DNA from: Planctomycetota bacterium
Lineage (GTDB): Bacteria > Planctomycetota > PUPC01 > JACPCR01
Direction of reading: 5' to 3'
Assembly (NCBI GenBank): GCA_030740295.1
Contig: JASLXP010000619.1
Span: 1-36,455 of the forward strand
DNA: 36,455 nt
Shown: piece after piece, positions 16,318-24,207 of the stretch
How positions within the stretch are numbered: position 1 is the first letter of the stretch
Layout: every line of letters starts with the position of its first letter
Program-made: the position numbers and the translations under genes
Notes under the pieces: generated by a model
Told to the model about the DNA's origin: nothing
The model's database searches: none
What the model saw: the letters and a program-made list of their open reading frames with translations, nothing else

Positions 16318-17100
16318 ATGAATATAGGTTTAGCCGGCTGGGCGATTCAACGCCGATTTCGCACAGAAGAACCGCCGCTTGATTTTCTGGATTTCTTCAA
16401 GGTCGCCAGAGAGGAGTTCGGCATAGATCGCGTCGAGGTGAACAACACCTTTATGGCGTCCCACGACCGCGATTACCTGGACAAGGCCGTCAAGGCCGCC
16501 GATGACGCCGGGGTCACCATGGAAGGCATGGCTGTGGATGGGACCGGCAGCCTGTCCGAGCTTGACGATGTGAAGAGGGCCGAGGCCGTTAAGAATGCAA
16601 TGGCCTACTTTGATGTCGCCGAGGGGCTGGGGCTGGACTACTTCCGCGTCAATACGGGCGGCAGCCCGGAAGCTCTGCCAGAGATGGTTGAAGCCTGCAT
16701 AGATTCTTATCGCCAGCTCGCGGAAGAGGCTGGCCGGCGCGGAATTAGAGTCGCCATTGAAAACCACGGCGGCCTGTCAACGAAGCCCGAAACCATAGTC
16801 GAGATCATCGAGGGTGTGGGAAGCGAACACCTTGGCACCCTGCCCGACTGCGGTAATTTCCCCGAGGACAACCTGATCGAAGATCTTCGCAAGATAATGC
16901 CGTATGCCCTCAACGTGCACGTCAAATGGTCACGAGGTGACAAGCCGGGCAAACGAGATCTCTTCGCCGTCACCCGTATGGTGAACGAATCCGGCTTCGA
17001 CGGCACCATGTTCATCGAGGACGGCGGACCGATCGATGACCATCAGGGAGTGCTTGAGCTGAAAGGCGCAATGATGGCCTGTCTGAGTGCTGAGCTCTGA
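16318..17100 (+). CDS. Sugar phosphate isomerase/epimerase-like TIM barrel (AP endonuclease family 2 fold)
   Basis: ATG 16318 is chosen over upstream in-frame GTG codons because AAGGAG sits 7 bases before it and homologues begin MxIGLxxW. The protein has 260 aa, normal for the family, and no signal peptide, so it is cytoplasmic. Metal-binding signatures of xylose-isomerase-like TIM barrels are visible: RVEVNN (Glu40), VAIENHGG, LPDCGNF, LNVHVKWS and MFIEDGG. These supply the Glu/Asp/His ligands for a divalent metal. Members isomerise or epimerise sugars, and some cleave oxidised (3-keto) glycosides together with Gfo/Idh/MocA oxidoreductases. The convergent neighbour at 17145 is such an oxidoreductase, which makes a shared pathway plausible. 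The exact reaction is unknown. Confidence 0.85.
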   Translation: MNIGLAGWAIQRRFRTEEPPLDFLDFFKVAREEFGIDRVEVNNTFMASHDRDYLDKAVKAADDAGVTMEGMAVDGTGSLSELDDVKRAEAVKNAMAYFDVAEGLGLDYFRVNTGGSPEALPEMVEACIDSYRQLAEEAGRRGIRVAIENHGGLSTKPETIVEIIEGVGSEHLGTLPDCGNFPEDNLIEDLRKIMPYALNVHVKWSRGDKPGKRDLFAVTRMVNESGFDGTMFIEDGGPIDDHQGVLELKGAMMACLSAEL

Positions 17101-17144
17101 AGCCACGGCCTCACTTCCCGAAGCTCCTCAAAGGCCGACCACTC

Positions 17145-18086
17145 TCACGGAACGACGCTGTCGAGGATCGACTGAGCGAGGTCCATCGTTTTGATGGCCT
17201 CATCGAGGTTGGCTGCCGGCAAAGTGATGGGCCGGTCTTCTTTGACGCAATCCAGAAAATGACGGTTCTGCGCCTGTGTGCTGTCGCCCGAACAAGTCAT
17301 TTCGTGGCGTTGGCCATCGCAAACGATCGCGCCTTGATTGACTCCTTCGAGGTATGCGGAAATCCACCAGCCGTGAATCTCATATCTCTCCAACCGCGCA
17401 TCTGTCGTGTAATTGGCGATGAGATTAGCCACGCAGCCGTTCTCGAAGAGAATCAGCGCGCTGTGAACGTCCCGGTAATCGGAGCACGAACGCCGCGCGA
17501 AAGAATGCACCTCCTTGACCTCGGATTTCGCAATCGACCGGATAGCATCGAGCGCGTGGATGGGCGTCTCGAGCAGGAGTCTGTCGAGGAGCCGTTCCGG
17601 GAAGCTGCCCAATGCCTGCTTCATGCTCTTGTGGAACTCGCCTACGATTTGCGTCATCGGCCCCCGTTCCTTGATGCGGCTGCAAGCTTCATTGATGAAC
17701 GGGTCAAAACGGCGATTCCAGCCAACCATGCATTGGGCGCCGGATTCAGCCGCGGCGTCCCTAAGCTGCACCGTCTCCTCGAGCGATAGCCCGGGCGGCT
17801 TCTCCAGAAGCACTGGCAGCCCGCGCTGCAGGCAGGGCAGCGCGGCCACATGATTCAGATGTGCAGGCGTGGCGACAATGATCGCATCGAGTTGCTCGTT
17901 ATCGAGAAGGTCATCGATCTCGCCGTATTGACGCCCGATCTGAAACTCCTCAACTGCCTTCCCCAAGCTGGCCTCGACCGGATCGCAGGCCGCGATAATC
18001 GAAACATCATCGTAATCCTCTATTTTGCGAAGGTGATACCGTCCCCGCCCGCCACAGCCAATGAGCCCAAGCCTTAATCTTGACAT
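17145..18086 (-). CDS. Gfo/Idh/MocA family NAD(P)-dependent oxidoreductase
   Basis: 313 aa, starting at ATG 18086 (MSRLRLGLIGCGGRGR). The longer open frame upstream adds residues that precede the usual N terminus of the family and is rejected. The Rossmann nucleotide-binding motif GLIGCGGRG is at 7-15, the EKP motif at 95-97 carries the catalytic-site lysine, and TPIHALD near 174-180 supplies the substrate-site histidine. At 313 aa it is slightly shorter than typical members (330-400 aa), with a reduced C-terminal sheet. It has no signal peptide, so it is cytoplasmic. It probably oxidises or reduces a sugar or cyclitol hydroxyl. It is convergent with the TIM-barrel gene, with 44 bp between stop codons. 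The ribosome-binding site is weak. Confidence 0.88.
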   Translation of the reverse strand: MSRLRLGLIGCGGRGRYHLRKIEDYDDVSIIAACDPVEASLGKAVEEFQIGRQYGEIDDLLDNEQLDAIIVATPAHLNHVAALPCLQRGLPVLLEKPPGLSLEETVQLRDAAAESGAQCMVGWNRRFDPFINEACSRIKERGPMTQIVGEFHKSMKQALGSFPERLLDRLLLETPIHALDAIRSIAKSEVKEVHSFARRSCSDYRDVHSALILFENGCVANLIANYTTDARLERYEIHGWWISAYLEGVNQGAIVCDGQRHEMTCSGDSTQAQNRHFLDCVKEDRPITLPAANLDEAIKTMDLAQSILDSVVP

Positions 18087-18233
18087 GATTCTTGCCCGTG
18101 AAAGTGGACCGAGGATCCTGAATACCCCATTGAATGCGTCACGATAGTGATCGGGGTTACTGGCAGGAATGGACCCCAGACACAATCGATGTGCAACTGG
18201 AGGTCGGTCTTGTCAGTTGAGCTCTGAGTCTCG

Positions 18234-18261
18234 ATTTCGAGCGGGTTCTCCCTCTCGAAAT
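18234..18261. repeat. Inverted repeat ATTTCGAG-N12-CTCGAAAT
   Basis: Perfect 8-bp arms (18234-18241 and 18254-18261) with a 12-base spacer lie between the oxidoreductase and the small HEAT gene. On the minus strand the site is downstream of the HEAT gene and upstream of the 18086 start, so it could be an operator or part of a termination structure. Confidence 0.4.
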
Positions 18262-18276
18262 TCCGTTTGGGTGGGC

Positions 18277-18290
18277 CGGGGGATTCCCCG
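18277..18290 (-). terminator. GC hairpin just past the HEAT-gene stop
   Basis: CGGGG-GATT-CCCCG, 8 bases beyond the minus-strand stop at 18299. It has a stable short stem, but no T-run follows on the minus strand, so it is at best an imperfect terminator. Confidence 0.3.
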
Positions 18291-18298
18291 CCTGATCC

Positions 18299-18973
18299 TC
18301 ATTCCCTCGCCTTTATTTTCTTGATGATTGTTTCGATCCGGAACTGAAGATCCTTGTGCCGCTTTGCTACGGCTTTCAGCGCAGGGATGCACTTCGAGGT
18401 ACCAATAGTCGAAAAGATGCCTATCGAACCTCTGACGACGTCTGGATACTTACTCCTCAGCAGTACGATTGCCTCCTCCTCTGCGGCAGGTCCAAGTGCG
18501 GTGATGGCCCGAATTGCCTTGCTACTGAAACGGAATCTGTTCCTCAGGCCCTTAAGTTCATTCATCCGTTTCTCAAAGTGTTTTCGTGCTGCGCCGGGAT
18601 TCACCCGGAAGAGGGCCTTGAATGCCGGGAACTCAAACTCTTTCTCGGTGAATTCTCGCTCGTTCAACTCAATGAGTTCCCTGGTGTCTGCCTTCCTGGA
18701 CCAGCGAATGAATGCCTTTGTTGCCGTGTTCTTCAGATTCTCTTTTTCACTCTTGAGGTATGGTTTCAGAAGAGGGTTCGGATGTACTTTGGTCTCGACA
18801 ACTTTATTTTTCACCAGCCAATCCATGGCCCTTTTTCGCTGTGTATCGTTCTCAGATTTGAGCTGAGCGACGGCATCCTGCACGCTCTTTATCGGTATGC
18901 GGTTCTTGGGCCCTGCCCAGACGCCGGGACCGATGACAAGGCTGAAGAGTGAGAGAACCGAGCATAGTTTCAT
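18299..18973 (-). CDS. Small exported HEAT-repeat protein
   Basis: 224 aa, ATG at 18973 with AGAGAGG (complement of 18981-18987) seven bases upstream. The N terminus MKLCSVLSLFSLVIGPGVWAG is a signal peptide, so the protein is periplasmic or secreted. The mature part is Lys/Glu-rich and helical. It shows HEAT-like units, e.g. KSENDTQRKRAMDWLVK, LKSEKENLKNTATKAFIRW, SSKAIRAITALGPAAEEEA and IGTSKCIPALKAVAKRH. It has no catalytic motif. A scaffold or protein-binding role is likely for this fold; the partner is unknown. The gene is more AT-rich than most neighbours (one 60-base line counted by hand gave 26 G+C). It is divergent from the 19210 gene. Confidence 0.8.
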   Translation of the reverse strand: MKLCSVLSLFSLVIGPGVWAGPKNRIPIKSVQDAVAQLKSENDTQRKRAMDWLVKNKVVETKVHPNPLLKPYLKSEKENLKNTATKAFIRWSRKADTRELIELNEREFTEKEFEFPAFKALFRVNPGAARKHFEKRMNELKGLRNRFRFSSKAIRAITALGPAAEEEAIVLLRSKYPDVVRGSIGIFSTIGTSKCIPALKAVAKRHKDLQFRIETIIKKIKARE

Positions 18974-19000
18974 CTTCTGACCTCTCTGGTATGTCGAGGG

Positions 19001-19026
19001 TGAGAGTTTTACCTAGTGAACTCTCA
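19001..19026. promoter_or_regulatory. Inverted repeat TGAGAGTT-N10-AACTCTCA, candidate operator
   Basis: Perfect 8-bp arms with a 10-base spacer lie 28 bp upstream of the start of the 18973 gene, in the divergent region shared with the 19210 gene. The geometry suits a dimeric regulator covering one or both promoters. Confidence 0.45.
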
Positions 19027-19184
19027 GACGGTTTCTTCTGCCATGACTAGTGCGCGAAGTGGGCATGCCGGACGTATGCCTCGCAGACCTCACGATAATA
19101 GTGGGTCCAATTGCAGCAAGCGCCGAATATGTACATAGTCACCGCGAGTCCCATCGCCCGGGGAACGACAGAATCGAGATCTTC

Positions 19185-19205
19185 TTACTCATTACTCATT
19201 ACTCA
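19185..19205 (+). repeat. Tandem heptamer (TTACTCA)x3 before the 19210 start
   Basis: Three perfect copies of TTACTCA, followed by TTACG, end five bases before the proposed GTG start at 19210. The unit is not a multiple of three, so copy-number change would shift any upstream reading frame or alter 5'-leader spacing. Confidence 0.7.
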
Positions 19206-19209
19206 TTAC

Positions 19210-22161
19210 GTGAACCTACTGTCAATTGTACTCTTCAGCGTGTTTGCAGAATCCCCGAGTCCTCAAGCGCGCTTCCACACCGTGCCTCTGGACGGGCTGA
19301 TGAATGGCGAGTATGCCAGCGATCTGTTGTTCAGGCCGAAGGGTCGGCTGGCGAAGGCGATGGCGAGCATTGAGCTGAAGGGGATTCCCTTCCATGTAGC
19401 TCGGGATGAAGAGGGACGATGGCGTTCCGTGGATGCCGGGCCGTCGCGCTGGCGTGAGATGGAGAAGGACGCGCCGAACTGGAACAACGCTCCCTGGCTG
19501 TCTGCAAAGGCGCCGAAGGACCTCGCTATAAGTCTGCCGATGGATCAATACGTGCGGGCCTATCTGCTGGTGATTGCTGATGGACAGGAGGGACACGAGC
19601 CCGCGTTGACGTTGAGGTGCGGGGTCTTTCAGGGGCGAGGCTTTATTCGCGATGTCTCTGTCGATGTGCCCACTTTGGGAGAAAGGAGATCGAAGCAAGC
19701 CGTTGATACCGTATCGGGCCGGGCGGATATCGGCGGGCTGGAACAGTCTGCGAAGCTGTTTGTTCTCCCTGTCGACTTGCCGGCAGGTGAGCTGATCAAG
19801 CTGCCGGCGTTGGGCGACAAGACAGCCTTCGACATCCAATTCACCCGTCGGACCCACGTGCGAGTGGCCGCGCCCGATCCGTTCATGTTCGGGCACATGC
19901 CTCTCGGCGCGCCGAGCGGTGTGCGGATCTTCGCGGTCACTGTGGAGCGTTCTCCTGTTCAGTTGGACGTTTCGGCGCGCAGCACCTGGAACGTCTTCCC
20001 CAGCGCGATGCAGCCCTCTTTTGATCTGGTGCTGGAAAACACTTCCGGCAAATCAAAGAAGGTCGAGCTCTCTGCCCGCTGGCTGCAGAAAAGGATGAAG
20101 CAGGCTAAAGAGCAATCTTGGAAGCTCACCCTCGCGCCAGGCGCAACTGAAACGATCGCTCATGAGCCGGACTGTACCACTTACGGTCTGTTCGACTATG
20201 AGGTGACCCTGGCTGGACGAAACATCGATGTGCCTGTGAATCACAGAACCACTTTCGCCCGACTACCCGATTTCCCAAAGGCATGGCTGACCAAAGATAT
20301 TCGCAGCCGTTACTGTTCATGGTGGTGGGACGGCACACACGGGACGGCCAGCCGCGGCGCGGGGCTCGATCCCGTTGACTGGTTGGGACTCGGATACGTG
20401 CAGCATTTCGGGAGGATTCCGCCGAAGTTGTCTGAAGAGCTCAAAGAGCGCGGCATCCGTGACTACCACGCAGATGCGAAACTGATGTGGCACGAGAAAT
20501 ATCTTTCTGGCCCGCATCTCATGCATTACCCGCGCCTGTTCCTCAACGGTGAAAGATACAACTTCGACGAGAAAGAAAAGGTCAACGCCAAACACTACTT
20601 CGACGAAACAGTGAAGCAGTGCTCGAAGCTGCGGAAAGAAAAGCCCGACACCAAAATCCTTCTCGGCAACAGCAGCTTCAATTTCGTCGAGGAGCTCCTC
20701 TACCGGAGGCTCCCTTCGAAGTTGTTCGATGCTGTCGGCCATGAAGTGCCTTGTTTCGCGAGGATGCCGGAACGCCAACCTGAGCTCGCCGGTTTTCAGA
20801 CCGCCTGGTGGTATCGGCAGGCACTCGACCGATACGGCTACAAAGGCAAACCGATCACGGGTTGCGCGGAAGGCATCTATCGTTCCACCAATCCGGGCAA
20901 CCTCTCTTGGCAGGAACAGGCCGACCTCTACGCGCGGGACATCATGCACTGCCTGTCCTACGGATACTCACGGATCACGCCGTCCTGTTTCGAAGACGTG
21001 GGCACGGGTTACTACTACTCGAACTGGGGCGCGTCCGGTCTGTTCACCCGATACCCGGACGTGCACCCCAAACTCTCTTACGTTGCCTACGCGGTGGCCG
21101 CGCACCTGACGAGCGATGCGGATTTCATTCGCGCGGTGCCGACGGGCAGTCACAGCGTCTTTTGTCTGGAGCTTTCCCGCCGCCGCGGCGATCGGCTGTT
21201 TGCGGCCTGGACGCTTCGAGGCAGGCGTAACATCACACTCAAGGGGAAGTTCGGAGACACCGTCCATCTCACAGACCAGGAGGGGAACAGCACCGTGCTT
21301 ACAAAGGCAAATGGGGAAGTGAACTTCACTGCGAGCCCGTCCCCGGCATTTATCGGAGGAGTCAGGGAATGTTCTTCAATCGAGCTCGGTAAGCCGGTCT
21401 ACGCAGCCCTGCCCCAGACGAAACGAGCAAAGGTTCTTTCACTGAATTCGTTATCTGACTGGACGCTCGAGTCAGGAGCCAATCCGGTACTCGACGACGG
21501 CAACTTCGATTACCCACGCCAGAAAGGCAGCTTCGAAGTGAACGAAGCAGATGACCCCGATCAAGGCCGATGCCTGGAATTCAGATTCATCAAGAAAGGG
21601 AATCGTCCACCGTGGATACCTTCGTACCAGGAGCTCCGGCTCAATCAGCCGGTCCGCATCGAGGGCCGCCCGACCCACATTGGCCTGCAAGTCCGCGGCA
21701 ACAGCGGTTGGGGGCGCGTGTTGCTCGCGTTGGAGGATGCGAAGGGGGAGCCGTGGCTGTCCATCGGGCAGCCCATGTCATGGAACTCGTATGACATCGA
21801 AAGCCTGTCCTACATAAATTTCGACGGCTGGCGCTGGATCGAAATCCCCCTCCCAGGCCACTACGCCAGCGGATACCACTGGCCGCGGTACTGCATCTGG
21901 CGCAACGGCACCGCCGAGAACACCGGAGCAAAAGAACCTCGTCACGGATCGCCGAGACCACGAGACGGCATCGTGGATTACCCGCTAACACTGACCGGCC
22001 TTGCACTCGAACAGCGTGATCAGATCGTGTACGTGAATGAAATGGTGCCAGCGTCACGTCGCCCCATTCGCCTGGGAGCGATCCACGCGGTCTACGGGAA
22101 CCCGGAACAGGTCGGCGATTGGGAAGGACGGGCGGTATCATCAGAAAAGTTGAACAGGTGA
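19210..22161 (+). CDS. Secreted glycoside-hydrolase-like TIM-barrel protein with C-terminal beta-sandwich
   Basis: I prefer GTG 19210 (983 aa) because it opens a signal peptide (MNLLSIVLFSVFAES). The frame stays open to 19111 with an in-frame ATG at 19129, and no start has a good Shine-Dalgarno sequence. After a beta-rich N-terminal half, residues ~360-660 resemble a retaining clan GH-A barrel: SRYCSWWWDGTHG, then KILLGNSSFNFVEELL, then GCAEGIYRSTNPG with Glu554 as a possible nucleophile. Next come LYARDIMHCLSYGYSR and TGYYYSNWGASGLF, which recall GH39/GH5-like segments. A domain at ~740-980 looks like a carbohydrate-binding sandwich. I cannot assign a GH family, and the general acid is not certain. 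It is probably an extracytoplasmic enzyme or binding protein acting on the same glycan as the sulfatase downstream. Confidence 0.7.
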   Translation: MNLLSIVLFSVFAESPSPQARFHTVPLDGLMNGEYASDLLFRPKGRLAKAMASIELKGIPFHVARDEEGRWRSVDAGPSRWREMEKDAPNWNNAPWLSAKAPKDLAISLPMDQYVRAYLLVIADGQEGHEPALTLRCGVFQGRGFIRDVSVDVPTLGERRSKQAVDTVSGRADIGGLEQSAKLFVLPVDLPAGELIKLPALGDKTAFDIQFTRRTHVRVAAPDPFMFGHMPLGAPSGVRIFAVTVERSPVQLDVSARSTWNVFPSAMQPSFDLVLENTSGKSKKVELSARWLQKRMKQAKEQSWKLTLAPGATETIAHEPDCTTYGLFDYEVTLAGRNIDVPVNHRTTFARLPDFPKAWLTKDIRSRYCSWWWDGTHGTASRGAGLDPVDWLGLGYVQHFGRIPPKLSEELKERGIRDYHADAKLMWHEKYLSGPHLMHYPRLFLNGERYNFDEKEKVNAKHYFDETVKQCSKLRKEKPDTKILLGNSSFNFVEELLYRRLPSKLFDAVGHEVPCFARMPERQPELAGFQTAWWYRQALDRYGYKGKPITGCAEGIYRSTNPGNLSWQEQADLYARDIMHCLSYGYSRITPSCFEDVGTGYYYSNWGASGLFTRYPDVHPKLSYVAYAVAAHLTSDADFIRAVPTGSHSVFCLELSRRRGDRLFAAWTLRGRRNITLKGKFGDTVHLTDQEGNSTVLTKANGEVNFTASPSPAFIGGVRECSSIELGKPVYAALPQTKRAKVLSLNSLSDWTLESGANPVLDDGNFDYPRQKGSFEVNEADDPDQGRCLEFRFIKKGNRPPWIPSYQELRLNQPVRIEGRPTHIGLQVRGNSGWGRVLLALEDAKGEPWLSIGQPMSWNSYDIESLSYINFDGWRWIEIPLPGHYASGYHWPRYCIWRNGTAENTGAKEPRHGSPRPRDGIVDYPLTLTGLALEQRDQIVYVNEMVPASRRPIRLGAIHAVYGNPEQVGDWEGRAVSSEKLNR

Positions 22162-22219
22162 AAACAGAGCAGCCCAATTCGCAGCCACAACTGTCATCGA
22201 AGCCGCCGAAGGAGAAACC

Positions 22220-22270
22220 ATGCTGGACATCAAGTCGGATCAAAGCGGGGCCTTAAGAAATGAGACCTGA
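22220..22270 (+). CDS. 16-aa micro-ORF with strong ribosome-binding site ahead of the sulfatase
   Basis: AAGGAG (22209-22214) precedes ATG 22220 by five bases. The frame encodes MLDIKSDQSGALRNET and stops at 22268-22270, four bases before the in-frame sulfatase ATG at 22275. It may be a leader giving translational coupling, or the residue of an older gene start. No homologue is recognised. Confidence 0.25.
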   Translation: MLDIKSDQSGALRNET

Positions 22271-24176
22271 ACCCATGCCAAGACCTCTCTTGCTCATAGC
22301 GATCCTTGTTGCCGCGTTTGCCACCACCCTATCTGCCGCCCCCAATTTCATCGTCATATTCACCGACGACCAGGGGTATAACGATCTCGGTTGCTTCGGA
22401 TCAGAAAACATCAAGACTCCGCACATCGATCGCATGGCGAAAGAGGGAATGCGGTTTACTGATTTCTATTCCGCGGCGTCCGTCTGTACACCTTCGCGGG
22501 CTGCGCTCCTCACGGGCTGTTATCCGGAGCGCGTTGGCAACCTGCCGGTGCTCTTTCCTCGATCCAACATCGGGCTGAATCCGGACGAAATCACTATCGC
22601 CGACATGCTCAAAGAGAAGGGCTATGCGACGGCCTGTATCGGGAAGTGGCATCTTGGGCATCACAAGGAGTTTCTGCCGACGTCGCAGGGCTTCGACTAC
22701 TATTACGGCATCCCCTACAGCAACGACATGCGGATCGATCGGACGATGTCCCTCGTACAGAATGTCGTCTGGCGGGAAGGAATGACGAAAGCGGATTTCA
22801 AGAACGGTAAGAGCAGGGGGCCACCCCTGATGCGCGGCACGGAGGTGATTGAATGTCCGGCCGACCAGAACACATTGAGCAGGCGTTACACAGAAGAAGC
22901 CATCCGGTTCGTTCAGCAGAACAAGGACAAGCCCTTCTTCATTTATCTGCCGCACACCATGCCGCACATCCCGCTCTATGCGACGCCCCAGTTCGAGGGC
23001 AAAAGCGAGGTCGGTCTCTACGGCGACACGATCGAGGAGATCGACTGGTGTGTCGGCCAGCTCCTTAATGCGCTGCGCGACGCGGGCGTGGATAGAAACA
23101 CGATGGTTGTTTACACGTCGGACAATGGCCCGTGGAAGCTGGCAGGCAACAAGACTTCCAAGGTGAAGGGCAACAAGAATCGCCGCGTCGGCGGTTCAGC
23201 GTTTCCACTGCGAGGCTACAAATTCCAGAAATTCGAGGGCGGCATGCGCGAACCGACGGTGATGTGGTGGCCGGGTCGCATTCCCGCAGGCAGTACGTGC
23301 AGTGAGATTGCGGGAACTATCGATCTGCTGCCGACGTTCGCCGAGTTGGCCGAGACCTCTCCTCCCCAGGATCGTATCATTGACGGCAAGAGCATTGTTC
23401 CGCTGATCGAGGGCAAGGCCGATGCAAAGACCCCGCACGATGCCTATTTCTACCGCACTCTTGGGGTGCGCTCTGGCAAGTGGAAGCTCCTGGGCAGGGA
23501 GCTTTTCAATCTCGAAGAAGATATTGGCGAATCAAAGAATGTCGCCGCGGACAACCCGGAAGTTGTCGCCCGCCTGGCAAAACTGTTGACCGATCACAAG
23601 GCGAACCTGGCTGCGAAGAGGCGGCCGCCCGGGCGGCGCAAGTATCCGACCCGCAAGCTCGAAAGCCTCCCCGGGTGGCGGATCGGTCAGGGCAATTTCA
23701 AAGTCGAAGCCGGCATACTCAAGACGACATCCACTGACGAGGCGGCCATTTTCGCGCCGCCGCAGGACTTAAAGGATTACACTTTCGAGGTCACTGCACG
23801 TGCGACCGCCGGCAAGGAGGGCTTTCGCATCATGGCCCGTGTTTCGAACGTCCGAAACTACTATCGTCTGAGTGTTGGCGCTTTCGCTAATACGCAGCAC
23901 ACACTGCTGGTGGTTCGTGAAGGCGGTGTCCACAAACGAGTCAGCCCTGCGGCAAAAGGCAGTGTCGATTTCGGCAAATGGTATCGCATGAAACTCGTGG
24001 TCCGGGGCAAACAGATTCAATGTTTCATCGACGACGAACTGATTCAGAAGGCTCAGTTCAGCAACTACAGATCTGGCAGCATCGGCCTGGGCGGACTTCA
24101 GGCGCTCGCCGAGTTTAAGGGAATCAACGTTACCGCACCGGACGGTAAAGTACTGTTGAAAGCGCTTCCTGAATGA
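22260..24176 (+). CDS. Secreted arylsulfatase-type sulfatase with C-terminal LamG/DUF1080-like domain
   Basis: 638 aa from ATG 22260. ATG 22275 is an equally good start (MPRPLLLIAILVAAFATTLSA signal peptide) and sits just after the 22220 micro-ORF. The sulfatase core is clear: metal ligands Asp36-Asp37 (IFTDDQGYNDLG), the sulfatase motif Cys76-Thr-Pro-Ser-Arg80 followed by AALLTG, GKWHLG, and SDNGPW. Cys76 would be converted to formylglycine by a formylglycine-generating enzyme, which is not encoded in the window. The enzyme removes sulfate esters from polysaccharide or other organic sulfates. Residues ~465-635 form an added beta-sandwich like DUF1080/LamG domains (LPGWRIGQGNFKVEAGILK through GSIGLGGLQALAEFKGI), probably for glycan binding. 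The downstream GH4 gene is on the opposite strand, 31 bp away and convergent. Confidence 0.93.
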   Translation: MRPEPMPRPLLLIAILVAAFATTLSAAPNFIVIFTDDQGYNDLGCFGSENIKTPHIDRMAKEGMRFTDFYSAASVCTPSRAALLTGCYPERVGNLPVLFPRSNIGLNPDEITIADMLKEKGYATACIGKWHLGHHKEFLPTSQGFDYYYGIPYSNDMRIDRTMSLVQNVVWREGMTKADFKNGKSRGPPLMRGTEVIECPADQNTLSRRYTEEAIRFVQQNKDKPFFIYLPHTMPHIPLYATPQFEGKSEVGLYGDTIEEIDWCVGQLLNALRDAGVDRNTMVVYTSDNGPWKLAGNKTSKVKGNKNRRVGGSAFPLRGYKFQKFEGGMREPTVMWWPGRIPAGSTCSEIAGTIDLLPTFAELAETSPPQDRIIDGKSIVPLIEGKADAKTPHDAYFYRTLGVRSGKWKLLGRELFNLEEDIGESKNVAADNPEVVARLAKLLTDHKANLAAKRRPPGRRKYPTRKLESLPGWRIGQGNFKVEAGILKTTSTDEAAIFAPPQDLKDYTFEVTARATAGKEGFRIMARVSNVRNYYRLSVGAFANTQHTLLVVREGGVHKRVSPAAKGSVDFGKWYRMKLVVRGKQIQCFIDDELIQKAQFSNYRSGSIGLGGLQALAEFKGINVTAPDGKVLLKALPE

Positions 24177-24207
24177 CGGCATGTGCGCTTCCTGGATTGC
24201 ATCCCCT

